A DNA stretch of 64,000 nucleotides from Cellulomonas sp. Root930 (GTDB lineage Bacteria > Actinomycetota > Actinomycetes > Actinomycetales > Cellulomonadaceae): positions 3,186,931-3,250,930 of the forward strand of contig LMJI01000001.1 of NCBI GenBank assembly GCA_001429255.1, in the 5' to 3' direction. The notes below the pieces were generated by a model. The model did not search any database and was not told where the DNA came from. It saw only the letters and a list, made by a program, of their open reading frames with translations. Below, one piece after another: positions 35,417-44,415 of this stretch. The position numbers and the translations under genes are program-made. Each line of letters begins with the position of its first letter. Within the stretch, counting starts at the first letter, position 1.

Positions 35417-36210
35417 TGCCGACGTTCCGTGACGCGCTCGGGACGGCCCAGCGGCCGCTCGCGGGCATGTGGGTGTGCACGGGCAGCCCGCTCGTCGCCG
35501 AGATCTGCGCGGGCTCCGGGCTGGACTGGCTGCTCGTCGACATGGAGCACTCGCCGAACGGGCTGGAGTCCGTGCTCGCGCAGCTCCAGGCGGTCGCCGC
35601 CTACCCGGTCACCCCGGTCGTGCGGGTCCCGGTCGGCGACGTCGTCACCATCAAGCAGGTCCTGGACCTCGGGGCGCAGAACCTGCTCGTGCCCATGGTG
35701 TCGTCGGCGCAGGACGCGCAGGCGGCGGTCGAGGCCGTGCGCTACCCGCCGCGCGGCCGGCGGGGCGTCGGCTCGGCGCTCTCCCGTTCGGCCCGGTGGA
35801 ACCGGGTCGACGGGTACCTCGACGACGCCGACCAGCACGTGTCGTTGTTCGTGCAGATCGAGACGGTCGAGGGTGTGGCAGCCGCCGGAGCGATCGCGGC
35901 GGTGGACGGCGTCGACGGCGTGTTCGTCGGGCCGTCCGACCTCGCCGCCTCGATGGGGCTGCTCGGCCAGCAGAGCCACCGGGACGTCGTCGCCGCGGTC
36001 CACCGGACGTTCGAGGCCGTGCGTGCTGCGGGGACGCCGGTCGGGGTCAACGCGTTCGACCCGACCCTGGCGCGCTCGTACACGGACGCCGGCGCCTCCT
36101 TCGTGCTCGTCGGTGCCGACGTGACGCTCCTCGCGCACGGGTCCGAGGAGCTCGCCCACCGGTTCGCCCCCGCGACCGTCGACCCGGACCGGGATCCCGC
36201 CGCCACGTGA
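35416..36210 (+). CDS. hpaI: 4-hydroxy-2-oxoheptane-1,7-dioate aldolase
   Basis: A 264-residue class II aldolase of the HpaI/citrate-lyase family that splits the last intermediate to pyruvate and succinate semialdehyde. LAEICAGSGLDWLLVDMEHSPN-like sequence is the substrate and metal region; FVQIETVEGVAAAGAIAAV holds the metal-binding Glu, and DGVFVGPSDLAASMG the second acidic ligand. I chose ATG at 35416 (TGATG overlap with hpaH; MPTFRDAL aligns with E. coli HpaI start) over ATG at 35401. Last gene of the operon; no terminator hairpin is evident in the 18 bases before the convergent gene. Confidence 0.92.
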   Translation: MPTFRDALGTAQRPLAGMWVCTGSPLVAEICAGSGLDWLLVDMEHSPNGLESVLAQLQAVAAYPVTPVVRVPVGDVVTIKQVLDLGAQNLLVPMVSSAQDAQAAVEAVRYPPRGRRGVGSALSRSARWNRVDGYLDDADQHVSLFVQIETVEGVAAAGAIAAVDGVDGVFVGPSDLAASMGLLGQQSHRDVVAAVHRTFEAVRAAGTPVGVNAFDPTLARSYTDAGASFVLVGADVTLLAHGSEELAHRFAPATVDPDRDPAAT

Positions 36211-36228
36211 TCCCGGCCGCGGGCCGCG

Positions 36229-37377
36229 TCAGTCGGTCGCCGACTCCGTCGGCTCCGGCGTCTCGGCCGGTGGTTCCGGCGCTCGGGCGGTCGCGAGTGC
36301 GGCCTGGAACGCCGCGACCGTGGCAGCGTCGACCGTCCCCGTCACCGGGACACCGAGGGTCGTCTGCGCAGCACCGAGCGCGGCGGTGAGCTCGTCGGTC
36401 CACCTGCCGTCCACGGGACCGTCCCAGTAGCCCACGAGCTTGAGGGTCTGCTGGAGGGCGGCCGTCGACGCCAGCGACTCGTCGGCCGCGGCGCCACCCT
36501 TGGCGTCCAGCGCAGACTGCAGCGCCGCATCCGTCGCCCTGTCCATGGTGCCGGTCTGCGGCAGCCCGTTCGCCTCCTGCAACGCCGCGACCGCCGCCGC
36601 CGTCTCGGGTCCGTAGATGCCGTCGACCGCTCCGGCGTAGTACCCGATCGCCGCCAACGACTGCTGGAGCGCGGCGGTGTAGGCGCTCGCCGCGGCCGCG
36701 GCCTCGGCCCGCTGGTCGTCCGAGAGGCACCCGGACTGGGCGACGAGCTGGAGCCAGGCCATCTCCAGGGCGACCGCCGCGGCGTTGAACTGCTCCGCGG
36801 CCTCCCTCAGCGGGGTCTGGTCCGTGATGCCCGCCTGCGCGGTCTCGAACTCGGTCTCGGCCTGCTGGACGCGGAGCACCGTCGCCGGAGGCTGCGACGG
36901 CTCGCTGCTCGGCGGGTCCTCGGTCGGCGTCGGGGGTGGCTGGTTGGCGGCCACGGCCTGGGCGGTCGCGAGCGTGTCCTGCGCGTCGGCGAGCTCGCCC
37001 TCGGCGGTGGCGACGGCCTCGCGCGCGTCGACCGCGTCCTGGGCCGCGTCCCGGGTCTTCTCCGCCGGCTTGGTGAGGTCGCTGCCGGCATCCTTGACGT
37101 CGCCCACGGTCGGCGCCGTGTCGTGGAGCACGTCGCCGTACCGGTCGAGCGCGGTGAGGTACGTGGCGCTCGCGGTGCAGAACTGCGCCGAGGCCTCGGC
37201 CGCGGCCGCCTGGGCGTCGGCCAGTGCCTCCTGCTTCTCGGCGACGTTCTGCTGGGCCGCAGCGACCGGCGACTCGGCGGTGCACCCGCTCGCCACCGCC
37301 ACGAGGCACGCGGCCCCGACCAGTGCCCCGACGCGCGCCAGACGGCTCGCGCGCCCGCGCTCAGCTGACGACGTCAC
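36229..37377 (-). CDS. Lipoprotein with two peptidoglycan-binding domains
   Basis: A 382-residue exported protein. The lipobox VASGC ends near residue 32. Residues 38-150 are Ala/Asp/Glu/Gln-rich and probably coiled coil (AAQQNVAEKQEALADAQAAA), followed by a Pro-rich break. Two PG_binding_1 modules lie in the C-terminal half: LQQSLAAIGYYAGAVDGIYG and LQQTLKLVGYWDGPVDGRWT, each ending in TGTxDAAT-like sequence. No catalytic domain is present, so it likely tethers or organises cell wall. GTG at 37377 lies inside the end of the upstream DUF7144 gene. Confidence 0.82.
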   Translation of the reverse strand: MTSSAERGRASRLARVGALVGAACLVAVASGCTAESPVAAAQQNVAEKQEALADAQAAAAEASAQFCTASATYLTALDRYGDVLHDTAPTVGDVKDAGSDLTKPAEKTRDAAQDAVDAREAVATAEGELADAQDTLATAQAVAANQPPPTPTEDPPSSEPSQPPATVLRVQQAETEFETAQAGITDQTPLREAAEQFNAAAVALEMAWLQLVAQSGCLSDDQRAEAAAAASAYTAALQQSLAAIGYYAGAVDGIYGPETAAAVAALQEANGLPQTGTMDRATDAALQSALDAKGGAAADESLASTAALQQTLKLVGYWDGPVDGRWTDELTAALGAAQTTLGVPVTGTVDAATVAAFQAALATARAPEPPAETPEPTESATD

Positions 37378-37753
37378 GGCCGTGGACCGTCAGCGCCCAG
37401 ATCACGAAGACGTCGATCGCGATGATCACGGCCGCCCACACGGGGTAGTACGGGAGCCACGCGAAGTTGACCACTGCGCTGAAGACCGCCACGGCCACGC
37501 CGATGGTGCGGGCCCACACCGCCCCGCCGAGGACGAAGATGCCGGCCGCGGCCACGAGGATGCCCACGATCAGGTGGATCCAGCCCCACGTCGTGACGTC
37601 GAAGGAGAAGATCCACTCCTGGCCGACGACGTAGAAGGAGTCGTCGAAGATCGCCACCAGCCCCTGGATGGCCTGGAAGACGCCGGTCACCATCAACATC
37701 GTCGCGGCGAAGACCGTCACGCCGACGGCAAACCCGCTGCGGTGCTCACTCAT
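37361..37753 (-). CDS. DUF7144-type four-helix membrane protein
   Basis: A 130-residue protein with four membrane helices (about 9-33, 46-69, 75-94 and 98-120). GVFQAIQGLVAIFDDSFYV and TWGWIHLIVGILVAAAGI are characteristic of this actinobacterial family; its function is unknown. ATG at 37753 has GAGGGG seven bases upstream and is preferred over an in-frame ATG at 37768. It overlaps the lipoprotein gene by 17 bases and follows the SHOCT gene within 11 bases, so the four genes 38487-36229 probably form one transcript. Confidence 0.8.
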   Translation of the reverse strand: MSEHRSGFAVGVTVFAATMLMVTGVFQAIQGLVAIFDDSFYVVGQEWIFSFDVTTWGWIHLIVGILVAAAGIFVLGGAVWARTIGVAVAVFSAVVNFAWLPYYPVWAAVIIAIDVFVIWALTVHGRDVVS

Positions 37754-37764
37754 GGTCGAACCCC

Positions 37765-38004
37765 TCATTCGTCGTGGTCGTGGTACGGGTGGTCGAGCCG
37801 TTCACTGTCGCCGAAGACCTTCCTGCGCTGCCGCTCGAACTCGTCGGGGGTGGCCAGACCGCGCTCGACCAGGTCGGCGAGCTCGGCCAGCTGGGCGGCC
37901 GGATCGACGAGCAGGGCCGCCCACGGGTCCTCCGGCGGGTTCGCCGGCCGGGTGCGGTTGAGCAGGTCGGGGTGCTCCGTGCGCGAGCCGGGGACTCGGT
38001 GCAT
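37765..38004 (-). CDS. Small SHOCT-domain protein
   Basis: A 79-residue soluble protein. Residues about 38-66 (QLAELADLVERGLATPDEFERQRRKVF) form a SHOCT motif, a short helical C-terminal module often found in stress and membrane proteins. The ribosome site is weak. It lies between the DUF6325 and DUF7144 genes on the same strand. Function unknown; it may help oligomerisation. Confidence 0.72.
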   Translation of the reverse strand: MHRVPGSRTEHPDLLNRTRPANPPEDPWAALLVDPAAQLAELADLVERGLATPDEFERQRRKVFGDSERLDHPYHDHDE

Positions 38005-38010
38005 GCGCGA

Positions 38011-38487
38011 TCACCGGTCCGTCCCGCGCGAGGACGTGTCGGGCGCCAGCGCCGCCTCGACGCGCCGCCGGGCGATCCGCTCGCCCCCCACGATGCGCCC
38101 ACCGGCGAGCCTGGCCGCCGCCGAGAGACGCGCCGCCCAGCGACCCTCGATCAGGAGGACCACCGCGGACGAGCCAGGACCGACCGCGAGCGACGCGGTC
38201 GCGATGTCGTGGGCGCTGAGCAGCCCCCCGACCTGACCTTCGACGTCGCGCAGACCCGACAGGCTCTCCACGTCCTCGAGCTCGAGCACCGTCAACCCGC
38301 CACCGTGCGCGCTCCTGGTGACGCAGACGAGATCGATGATCCGGATCGCCGAGGCCTCGACCAGCTCTCCGAGAGCGGGGACCAGTCGGTCCAGCGACCC
38401 GAGGTCGGGGACCACGATCACGAGGTACTCGACCAGGTCGGCGTCGGGTGCCTCGTGCACCGGGCGCCGGCCGGCCGCGTCACTCAT
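38011..38487 (-). CDS. DUF6325 family protein
   Basis: A 158-residue protein. VEYLVIVVPDLGSLDRLVPALGELVE, RIIDLVCVTR and PGSSAVVLLIEGRWAARLSAAARLAGG match the DUF6325 pattern as I know it: two ferredoxin-like halves without membrane helices. ATG at 38487 has AGGACGAG upstream. It is the first gene of the DUF6325-SHOCT-DUF7144-lipoprotein set. The role is unknown; relatives usually sit near SHOCT and membrane stress proteins. Confidence 0.75.
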   Translation of the reverse strand: MSDAAGRRPVHEAPDADLVEYLVIVVPDLGSLDRLVPALGELVEASAIRIIDLVCVTRSAHGGGLTVLELEDVESLSGLRDVEGQVGGLLSAHDIATASLAVGPGSSAVVLLIEGRWAARLSAAARLAGGRIVGGERIARRRVEAALAPDTSSRGTDR

Positions 38488-38582
38488 CGGCTCGTCCTGG
38501 GCGAAGGAGAGGGGATCACCGTGTCATCGTCCGGGCGGGCAAGGTGGGCTGACACCACCCTGCACGGGGTGATCGCGACCCG

Positions 38583-41231
38583 TCAGCGCTGGTGCACGCC
38601 CCCGCTCACCCGCGCTCGGCTCTCGCTGTGGAGGTGACGGGCGACCTCGGCCGCCTCGAGCCGTGAGCCGACACCCAGCTTGCGGTAGATGACCCGGAGG
38701 TGGAACTTCAGCGTGTTCACGCTGATGTACAGCTCGTCGGCGATCTCGGGCAGCGTGAGCCGGCTCGGCAGCATCCGCAGCACCCCGATCTCGCGCTCCG
38801 TGAGGTGCTCCCCCGGCGGGCTGGGGTCCACCACGGACGTCGTCGCGTGAGGTGAGGCGGCCCGTCGCACCCGGTCGAGCCACGCCTGCGGAGCCACCAC
38901 GGCCTGGACCTCGAGCAGCTCGAGGATCTCAGCGCCCTCGGAGGCGACCGTCTGCACCAGCCCGACGCCGGTCGCCAGCCCGATCGCGCGGGCGGCCCGC
39001 TCCAGGGCGAGCGGACGGGATCCCGCGGCCCGGGCGCGCAGCAGGTCACGCACCACCTCGTGGCGCGGGCAGCGTGGCACCACCGCCTCGAGCAGGGCCT
39101 CCGCCTCGGCCCGACCACCCTCTGCGAGCCGCACGCGAGCCAGCCCCACCCCACCCCAGAAGGGGTCGTCCACACGCTCGGCCCAGTTCTGGGCCTCCGC
39201 GATCCGGCCGGCGGCGAGGCACAGGACGGTCCCCGTCCGCGCCAACCACATCAGCCCGCCCGGTCCGGCGAACTCGCTGCGCACGAACTCGTGGGCGAGC
39301 TCGAAGCACTCGTCGGCAGCGGCGACGTCACCGTCGTCGAGCCGCAGCTCCGTCAGCTGGAGCATCGCGAGGCACTGCGCGTGCGTGACCGGGTCGCGCC
39401 ACGGCGGGGAGGCCGACGTCAGCTCGGTCAACGCGCGGGCGCGGTCGCCGAGCTCGCGGTGGGCGAGCGCCTCGGCGATGCCCAGCTCGGCGGACAGGAT
39501 GGTCATCGAGCCCACCGCGACGACGTCCCGGACGCCGGCGGCGATGCGCAGCGCGTCCAGCGGACGTCCCGCGAGCGCCTCGCCCAGCGCATGGATGCCC
39601 TCGTACCTGAGCCGACGCTCCGGGTCCGTACCGAGCTCCAGGCGGATCTGCTCCAGCTGCCCGGAGTCGTCGTCCCAGCGTTCACTGAGCGCCGCCTCGC
39701 GCGCGAGCAGGTTCCAGCCGAACCGCCCCAGCTCGTCGGTGCGGAGGTCCTCCCCCAGCAGCGCCATCGACTCCGTCGTCAGCTCGCGGCTCCTGCTCCA
39801 GTCGCCCGTCACCGTGGCGGCGACGGACTGCAGCATCGTCAGCCGCCCGGTCTGCGTGCGGTTCTCCCCGTCGGGGCGCTCCCGGGCCGCGCCGGCCCGG
39901 ACCGTCTCGAGGAAGCGGCGCTTGTCGACGAGCAGGTGGCACCAGGCGAACTCGATCAGGGCCTGCAGGTCCGTCGAGGCGAGGTTGAGCGGGATCAGGG
40001 CGAGCGTGCGTGCGATCGTCGCCTCGCGCCCCGAGTCGTAGAGGCCCTCGACGCGGCCGGCGAGCAGCCGCAGTGCGTCGCGCGGCCGGCCGGCGAGGAT
40101 CCAGTGCTCGAGGGCAGTGGCCACCTCGCCGGCATCCTCGAACCATCGGGCGGCGCGCGCGTGCTGGGCTGCCACCCGCTGCGGCGAGCGGCGAGTCGCC
40201 TCGGCGAGGAGCTCGTCCCGGACCACGGCGTGCACCTCGAACCACCCCGACGGGCCGAGCCTGGTGACGAACAGGCCGCGCGCCTCGGCCTCCAGCAGGA
40301 GCTCGCCGGCATCGCTGCGCCCGGTGAGCGCGGTGGCCAGGGAGGCGTCGGTCCGCTTGGCGACGCACGTGTCGAGGAGGACCTGGACGACGTCGGGACG
40401 CTCGGCGCCCAGCACCTCGCGCCAGACATAGTCGGCGAAGAGGAGCCCGCGCGTGTCGGCGCGAGGCATGGCCGCGGGCTGCGCCCTGTCGGACCGCGAC
40501 GCGAGCGCCGAGAGCTGGAGACCCGCGGCCCAGCCCCCGGCTCGATCGACCACCTCGCCGACCTCGTCCTGCGCGAGGGACGCGTCCAGGCGGGCGAGCA
40601 TGCACTCGGCCTCCTCGGGAGAGAATCGCAGCTCGGCGAACTGGACCTCCGAGAGCTGCCCGCGGACGCGGAGCCGGTCGATGGGCAGCTTCGGCGTCCG
40701 GCGCGACAGCAGCACGACGTGGAGCCACGAGGGGACGGACGTCAGGAAGAGCGCCATCGACCGGACGATGCCGTCGTCGTCGTCGACCAGGTGGACGTCG
40801 TCGATGATCAGCACGGCGGAGTCGGGATGGTCCGCGTGCTCCAGCCCGGAGAGGAGGACGGCCACCGCCGCGGCGGGCGTGCCGGGACGACGTGCGCCGC
40901 GCGCACCGGTCGTCAGCCCGTCGACGAGCTCCCCCAGCGCGACGGTGACGCCCGCCCAGAGCTGCCCGCCGTCCCGGTCCGTCTCGTCGACGGACACCCA
41001 CGCGGTCGGGACCGCGGCCGACGAGAGCCAGTCGGCGAGCAACGACGTCTTGCCCGACCCCGCCGGCGCGACCACGACGGTGATCGGCGCGGAGGTGGCC
41101 TGGTCGAGGAGATCGACCAGGCGGGGCCGGCGCAGGTAGCGGGCCGGGGTGGGCGGAGCATGGAGCCGCGACCCATAGAACGAGGTCGCTGCGTCGGCGG
41201 GGTCGTGCCCGCCCGATCCGCTGCGCGTCAC
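38583..41231 (-). CDS. MalT-like LuxR-family ATP-binding transcriptional regulator
   Basis: An 882-residue STAND-type regulator. The NTPase module has Walker A APAGSGKTSLL at 55-65 and Walker B SAVLIIDDVHLV; a TPR-like region covers the middle 450 residues; the LuxR helix-turn-helix is at about 812-870 (LTEREIGVLRMLPSRLTLPEIADELYISVNT-like, then KLGVGSRLEAAEVARHL). Ligand-driven ATP binding should trigger oligomerisation and promoter binding. GTG at 41231 has AAGGGGGG upstream. It precedes the DUF6325 stress/envelope set on the same strand and may control it. Confidence 0.9.
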   Translation of the reverse strand: MTRSGSGGHDPADAATSFYGSRLHAPPTPARYLRRPRLVDLLDQATSAPITVVVAPAGSGKTSLLADWLSSAAVPTAWVSVDETDRDGGQLWAGVTVALGELVDGLTTGARGARRPGTPAAAVAVLLSGLEHADHPDSAVLIIDDVHLVDDDDGIVRSMALFLTSVPSWLHVVLLSRRTPKLPIDRLRVRGQLSEVQFAELRFSPEEAECMLARLDASLAQDEVGEVVDRAGGWAAGLQLSALASRSDRAQPAAMPRADTRGLLFADYVWREVLGAERPDVVQVLLDTCVAKRTDASLATALTGRSDAGELLLEAEARGLFVTRLGPSGWFEVHAVVRDELLAEATRRSPQRVAAQHARAARWFEDAGEVATALEHWILAGRPRDALRLLAGRVEGLYDSGREATIARTLALIPLNLASTDLQALIEFAWCHLLVDKRRFLETVRAGAARERPDGENRTQTGRLTMLQSVAATVTGDWSRSRELTTESMALLGEDLRTDELGRFGWNLLAREAALSERWDDDSGQLEQIRLELGTDPERRLRYEGIHALGEALAGRPLDALRIAAGVRDVVAVGSMTILSAELGIAEALAHRELGDRARALTELTSASPPWRDPVTHAQCLAMLQLTELRLDDGDVAAADECFELAHEFVRSEFAGPGGLMWLARTGTVLCLAAGRIAEAQNWAERVDDPFWGGVGLARVRLAEGGRAEAEALLEAVVPRCPRHEVVRDLLRARAAGSRPLALERAARAIGLATGVGLVQTVASEGAEILELLEVQAVVAPQAWLDRVRRAASPHATTSVVDPSPPGEHLTEREIGVLRMLPSRLTLPEIADELYISVNTLKFHLRVIYRKLGVGSRLEAAEVARHLHSESRARVSGGVHQR

Positions 41232-41387
41232 GGGACCCCCCCTTGACCAGCACGAGCAATCGCTCGAACTCGATCATTGCGGACATGTCGGTCGATGACC
41301 AGCATCGACGTCCTCGGCGCGTCCGCCGTCCTCCCCACCCGGTCGAGGATGGGGACCACCTACCCGGGCGGCTGCCATCCTCGCGCT

Positions 41388-42503
41388 ATGTCTACGGTGC
41401 TGCAGCACGGCGTCGATCGGGAGCGACTCCTGCGCACCTTCCTGGACCTGGTCGCGATCGACAGCCCCACCGGTCAGGAAGAGGCGATCGGGCTCGACCT
41501 GGAAGCCCGCTTCACGGACCTGGGCTGCGCGGTGCGGCGCGACCGTGTCGGGAACCTCGTCGCCGTCCGGGCCGGTGACCCCGCCCGCACGATCCTCGTG
41601 TCGACGCACATGGACACCGCGGGGACCGATCGCGGCATCGTGCCGATCGTGGGGGCCGACGGCACCATCCGGACCGACGGCTCGACGATCCTCGGTGCCG
41701 ACGACAAGTCCGGGATCGCCGGGTGCCTCGAGGTCCTGACGCTCCTGCGCGAGCACCCCGACGAGACCGTGCCGACGATCGAGTTCGTCGTCACCGTGGG
41801 CGAGGAACGCGGACTGGTCGGCTCCCGGCAGCTCGACGTGGAGCTGCTGGAGGCGAGCCACGGGTTCGTGCTGGACACCGCCGGAGTCATGGGCTCGATC
41901 ACCTACTGGTCGCCCACGTCGGTGTACCTGACGATCACCTTCGTCGGCAGGAAGGCCCATGCCGGCGTCGAGCCGGAGAAGGGCATCAATGCCGTGCAGG
42001 TGGCCGCCGAGGCGGTCGCGGGGATGCCGCTGGGGCGGATCGACGAGGAGACGGTCGCGAACATCGGGACGTTCACGGGCGGGGAGGCACGCAACATCGT
42101 GCCCGGCACGGCCGTCCTCGAGGGGATGGCCCGCAGCCACGACCAGGGCAAGCTCGACCGTCAGCTCCAGGCCATGCGCTACGCGTGCCAGCTGGCCGCC
42201 GATCGCCACGACGCGACGGTCGACTTCGGCGTCGAGACCATCTATCAGACCTACAAGATCGCCGAGGACGCCGTGCCCTACCGGGAGGCGGCCGCAGCGA
42301 TCCGCTCGGTCGGGCTCGACGTGGTGCCCCGCAAGTCCGGCGGCGGGACCGACGGCAACTTCTTCAACGCCAAGGGCATCCCGTGCGTGGCGCTGCCGAC
42401 CGGGATGGTCGACGAGCACGCGACCAGCGAGCACATCGCCATCGACGACATGGTCCTCGCCTGCCGGGTGCTGCTGGCCATCGTCACCGGAGCCCCCCGA
42501 TGA
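41388..42503 (+). CDS. M20-family peptidase, PepT-like
   Basis: A 371-residue co-catalytic zinc enzyme, probably an aminopeptidase for tripeptides or a related amidase. Zn site pieces are VSTHMDTAG (His, Asp), GADDKSGIAG, the catalytic pair TVGEERGLVG and the C-terminal EHATSEHIAIDDM. The dimerisation domain holds AHAGVEPEKGINAVQ and SGGGTDGNFFNAKGIP. Cytoplasmic, no signal peptide. ATG at 41388 has no clear Shine-Dalgarno. It overlaps the lipoprotein gene by four bases and opens the M20-lipoprotein-Dcu-M20-MFS set. Confidence 0.88.
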   Translation: MSTVLQHGVDRERLLRTFLDLVAIDSPTGQEEAIGLDLEARFTDLGCAVRRDRVGNLVAVRAGDPARTILVSTHMDTAGTDRGIVPIVGADGTIRTDGSTILGADDKSGIAGCLEVLTLLREHPDETVPTIEFVVTVGEERGLVGSRQLDVELLEASHGFVLDTAGVMGSITYWSPTSVYLTITFVGRKAHAGVEPEKGINAVQVAAEAVAGMPLGRIDEETVANIGTFTGGEARNIVPGTAVLEGMARSHDQGKLDRQLQAMRYACQLAADRHDATVDFGVETIYQTYKIAEDAVPYREAAAAIRSVGLDVVPRKSGGGTDGNFFNAKGIPCVALPTGMVDEHATSEHIAIDDMVLACRVLLAIVTGAPR

Positions 42504-42901
42504 GGCGGCCCGCCGCCTGGATCGCTCTCGTCGTGGTCGCCGGCGGGACGCTCGCCGCGTGCGCCGACCCCGCCGACCAGGACCCGTGCGTGAGCTACGC
42601 CGCGCTCACCGCCACCGTCGACGACCTGCGCGAGCTGGCGCAGACCGAGGGCGGGTCCGCGAGCGTGGCGGCCAAGGCCGTCGCCGCGAAGGCGCAGCTC
42701 AACCAGCTCGAGGCGCTCTCCGAGGACCGCCTCGACGCCGCCGCCTCCCGACTCCGCACCGCGGTCGACGACCTCCAGCTCGCGGCGGGCTCGGACGCTC
42801 AGGATCCCGCTGCGCCGCTGGTCTCGGCGGCGGTCGACGACGTGCGGGACGCCTTCGCGGCCCTGGCGGAGTCGCTCGACACGCAGTGCACCACCGGATG
42901 A
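42500..42901 (+). CDS. Small lipoprotein of unknown function
   Basis: A 133-residue exported protein with lipobox LAAC at about residues 18-21 and a helical body of heptad-like Ala/Leu/Asp repeats (VDDLRELAQTEGGSASVAAKAV, DRLDAAASRLRTAVDDLQLAA), with Cys residues at CVSYA and QCTTG that could pair. It overlaps the M20 gene (ATGA) and ends 31 bases before the Dcu gene. The coil-like body resembles the N-terminal half of the lipoprotein at 36229, without peptidoglycan-binding domains. Confidence 0.75.
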   Translation: MRRPAAWIALVVVAGGTLAACADPADQDPCVSYAALTATVDDLRELAQTEGGSASVAAKAVAAKAQLNQLEALSEDRLDAAASRLRTAVDDLQLAAGSDAQDPAAPLVSAAVDDVRDAFAALAESLDTQCTTG

Positions 42902-42932
42902 CCGCGCTGAGGACTGGAACGGAGGAATCGGC

Positions 42933-44366
42933 ATGAGCGTGAGCTTCGTACTCGAGGCCCTGGTGGTGCTCGGCGCCATCGTGATGGGCACCCGGGCCGG
43001 CGGTGTCGGCGTCGGGCTCTGGGGCGGCCTGGGCACGTTCGTCCTCGTCTTCGTCTTCGGCGAGGCACCGGGCGAGCCCCCCGCCGCCGCGATGGCGATC
43101 ATCCTCGCTGTCGTCACGAGCGCCGCCCTGATGCAGGCCGCCGGAGGGATCGACTGGATGGTCAGCGTCGCGGCGCGGGTCATCGAGCGGCGTCCGAAGC
43201 AGATCACCCTCATCGCACCCCTGACCGCCTTCGCGTTCTCCGTGGGCGCCGGGACCAGCAACATCATCTATCCGCTGCTCCCGGTGATCTACGACGTCTC
43301 CTACAAGAACCACATCCGACCGTCCCGCCCGCTGACCGTCACCGTGGTGCAGTCGGGCATCGCGCTCGCGGCCTCGCCCGTCTCCGCGGCGATGGCCGCG
43401 ATGCTGACGTTGACGGACGTCGAGCCGTACAACCTGGGGCTGACCCAGATCCTCGCCATCACGATCCCGGCGTGCGTGGTCGGCATCATCGTCACGTCCC
43501 TCGTGGTCAACCGGATGTGGAAGGACCTGGACGACGACCCCGAGGTCCAGGCCAAGATCGCGTCCGGGGAGCTCGTCGCGCCCCCGGCCGTGGCCGTCGG
43601 GGTCCCCGCCGGAGCGGTGTCGTCCGGCAGCGCGGGCCTCGGTCCGGACGTCACCGGTCCGTCGGGGGTCGCCGAGCCGGCACCCGCCTCCGCGCAGCTC
43701 ACCTACACGCGTGCCGGCCGCAACTCCGCGCTCGTGTTCTTCGCGGGGGTCGTCGCGATCGTGATCCTCGGCCTGTTCCCCGGGCTGCGCCCCTCGTTCG
43801 AGGTCCCCGACGTGGGCACGGTGTCGCTCGACATGACCAACACCATCGTCCTGGTGATGTTCGTCGTGGGCGTCATCATCCTGTTCGTCGGGCGGCCGGA
43901 CGTGAGGACGGTGCCGGACCAGTCGGTGTTCAAGGCCGGCATGATCTCGGCGATCGCCCTCTTCGGCATCGCCTGGCTCACTGCCACGTTCATCGCCGCG
44001 CACGAGGAGTTCATCATCAGCACGGTCGGGGCCTGGGTCACCGACTGGCGCTTCCTCTTCGCGCTCGCCGTGTTCCTCGTCGCCGCGCTCACCACCAGCC
44101 AGTCGACGGCCACGCGGACCATGGTGCCGATCGGTCTCGCTGTCGGCCTGCCACCCGGTGTGGTGACCGGCATGTGGGCCGGTGCGCTGGGCGGCGTCTA
44201 CACCCTCCCGGCCAACGGCACGCAGATCGCCGCCGCGAACTTCGACCTCACGGGCACGACGAAGCTGGGCACCAAGCTGATCGACCACAGCTTCTTCATC
44301 CCGATGCTCGTGCTCTCGGTCACGACGATCATCGTCGGCTCGGTCATCGGGGCCGTCTTCTTCTGA
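42933..44366 (+). CDS. Anaerobic C4-dicarboxylate transporter, DcuA/DcuB family
   Basis: A 477-residue carrier with about 12 helices exchanging fumarate, malate, aspartate or succinate. GGIDWMVSVAARVIERRPKQITLIAPLTAF is the Dcu signature region, followed by AGTSNIIYPLLPVIYDV and SGIALAASPVSAAMAAM. A 65-residue Ala/Pro/Gly-rich cytoplasmic loop (about 205-265) is longer than in E. coli. ATG at 42933 has GGAGG upstream. Between two M20 peptidases it may import an acylated or dicarboxylic substrate, or export a dicarboxylate released by them. Confidence 0.88.
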   Translation: MSVSFVLEALVVLGAIVMGTRAGGVGVGLWGGLGTFVLVFVFGEAPGEPPAAAMAIILAVVTSAALMQAAGGIDWMVSVAARVIERRPKQITLIAPLTAFAFSVGAGTSNIIYPLLPVIYDVSYKNHIRPSRPLTVTVVQSGIALAASPVSAAMAAMLTLTDVEPYNLGLTQILAITIPACVVGIIVTSLVVNRMWKDLDDDPEVQAKIASGELVAPPAVAVGVPAGAVSSGSAGLGPDVTGPSGVAEPAPASAQLTYTRAGRNSALVFFAGVVAIVILGLFPGLRPSFEVPDVGTVSLDMTNTIVLVMFVVGVIILFVGRPDVRTVPDQSVFKAGMISAIALFGIAWLTATFIAAHEEFIISTVGAWVTDWRFLFALAVFLVAALTTSQSTATRTMVPIGLAVGLPPGVVTGMWAGALGGVYTLPANGTQIAAANFDLTGTTKLGTKLIDHSFFIPMLVLSVTTIIVGSVIGAVFF

Positions 44367-44415
44367 CCTCGCAGTTAGGCATCCACGCGGTGTCGAGCAG
44401 AGAACGGAGCACGTC

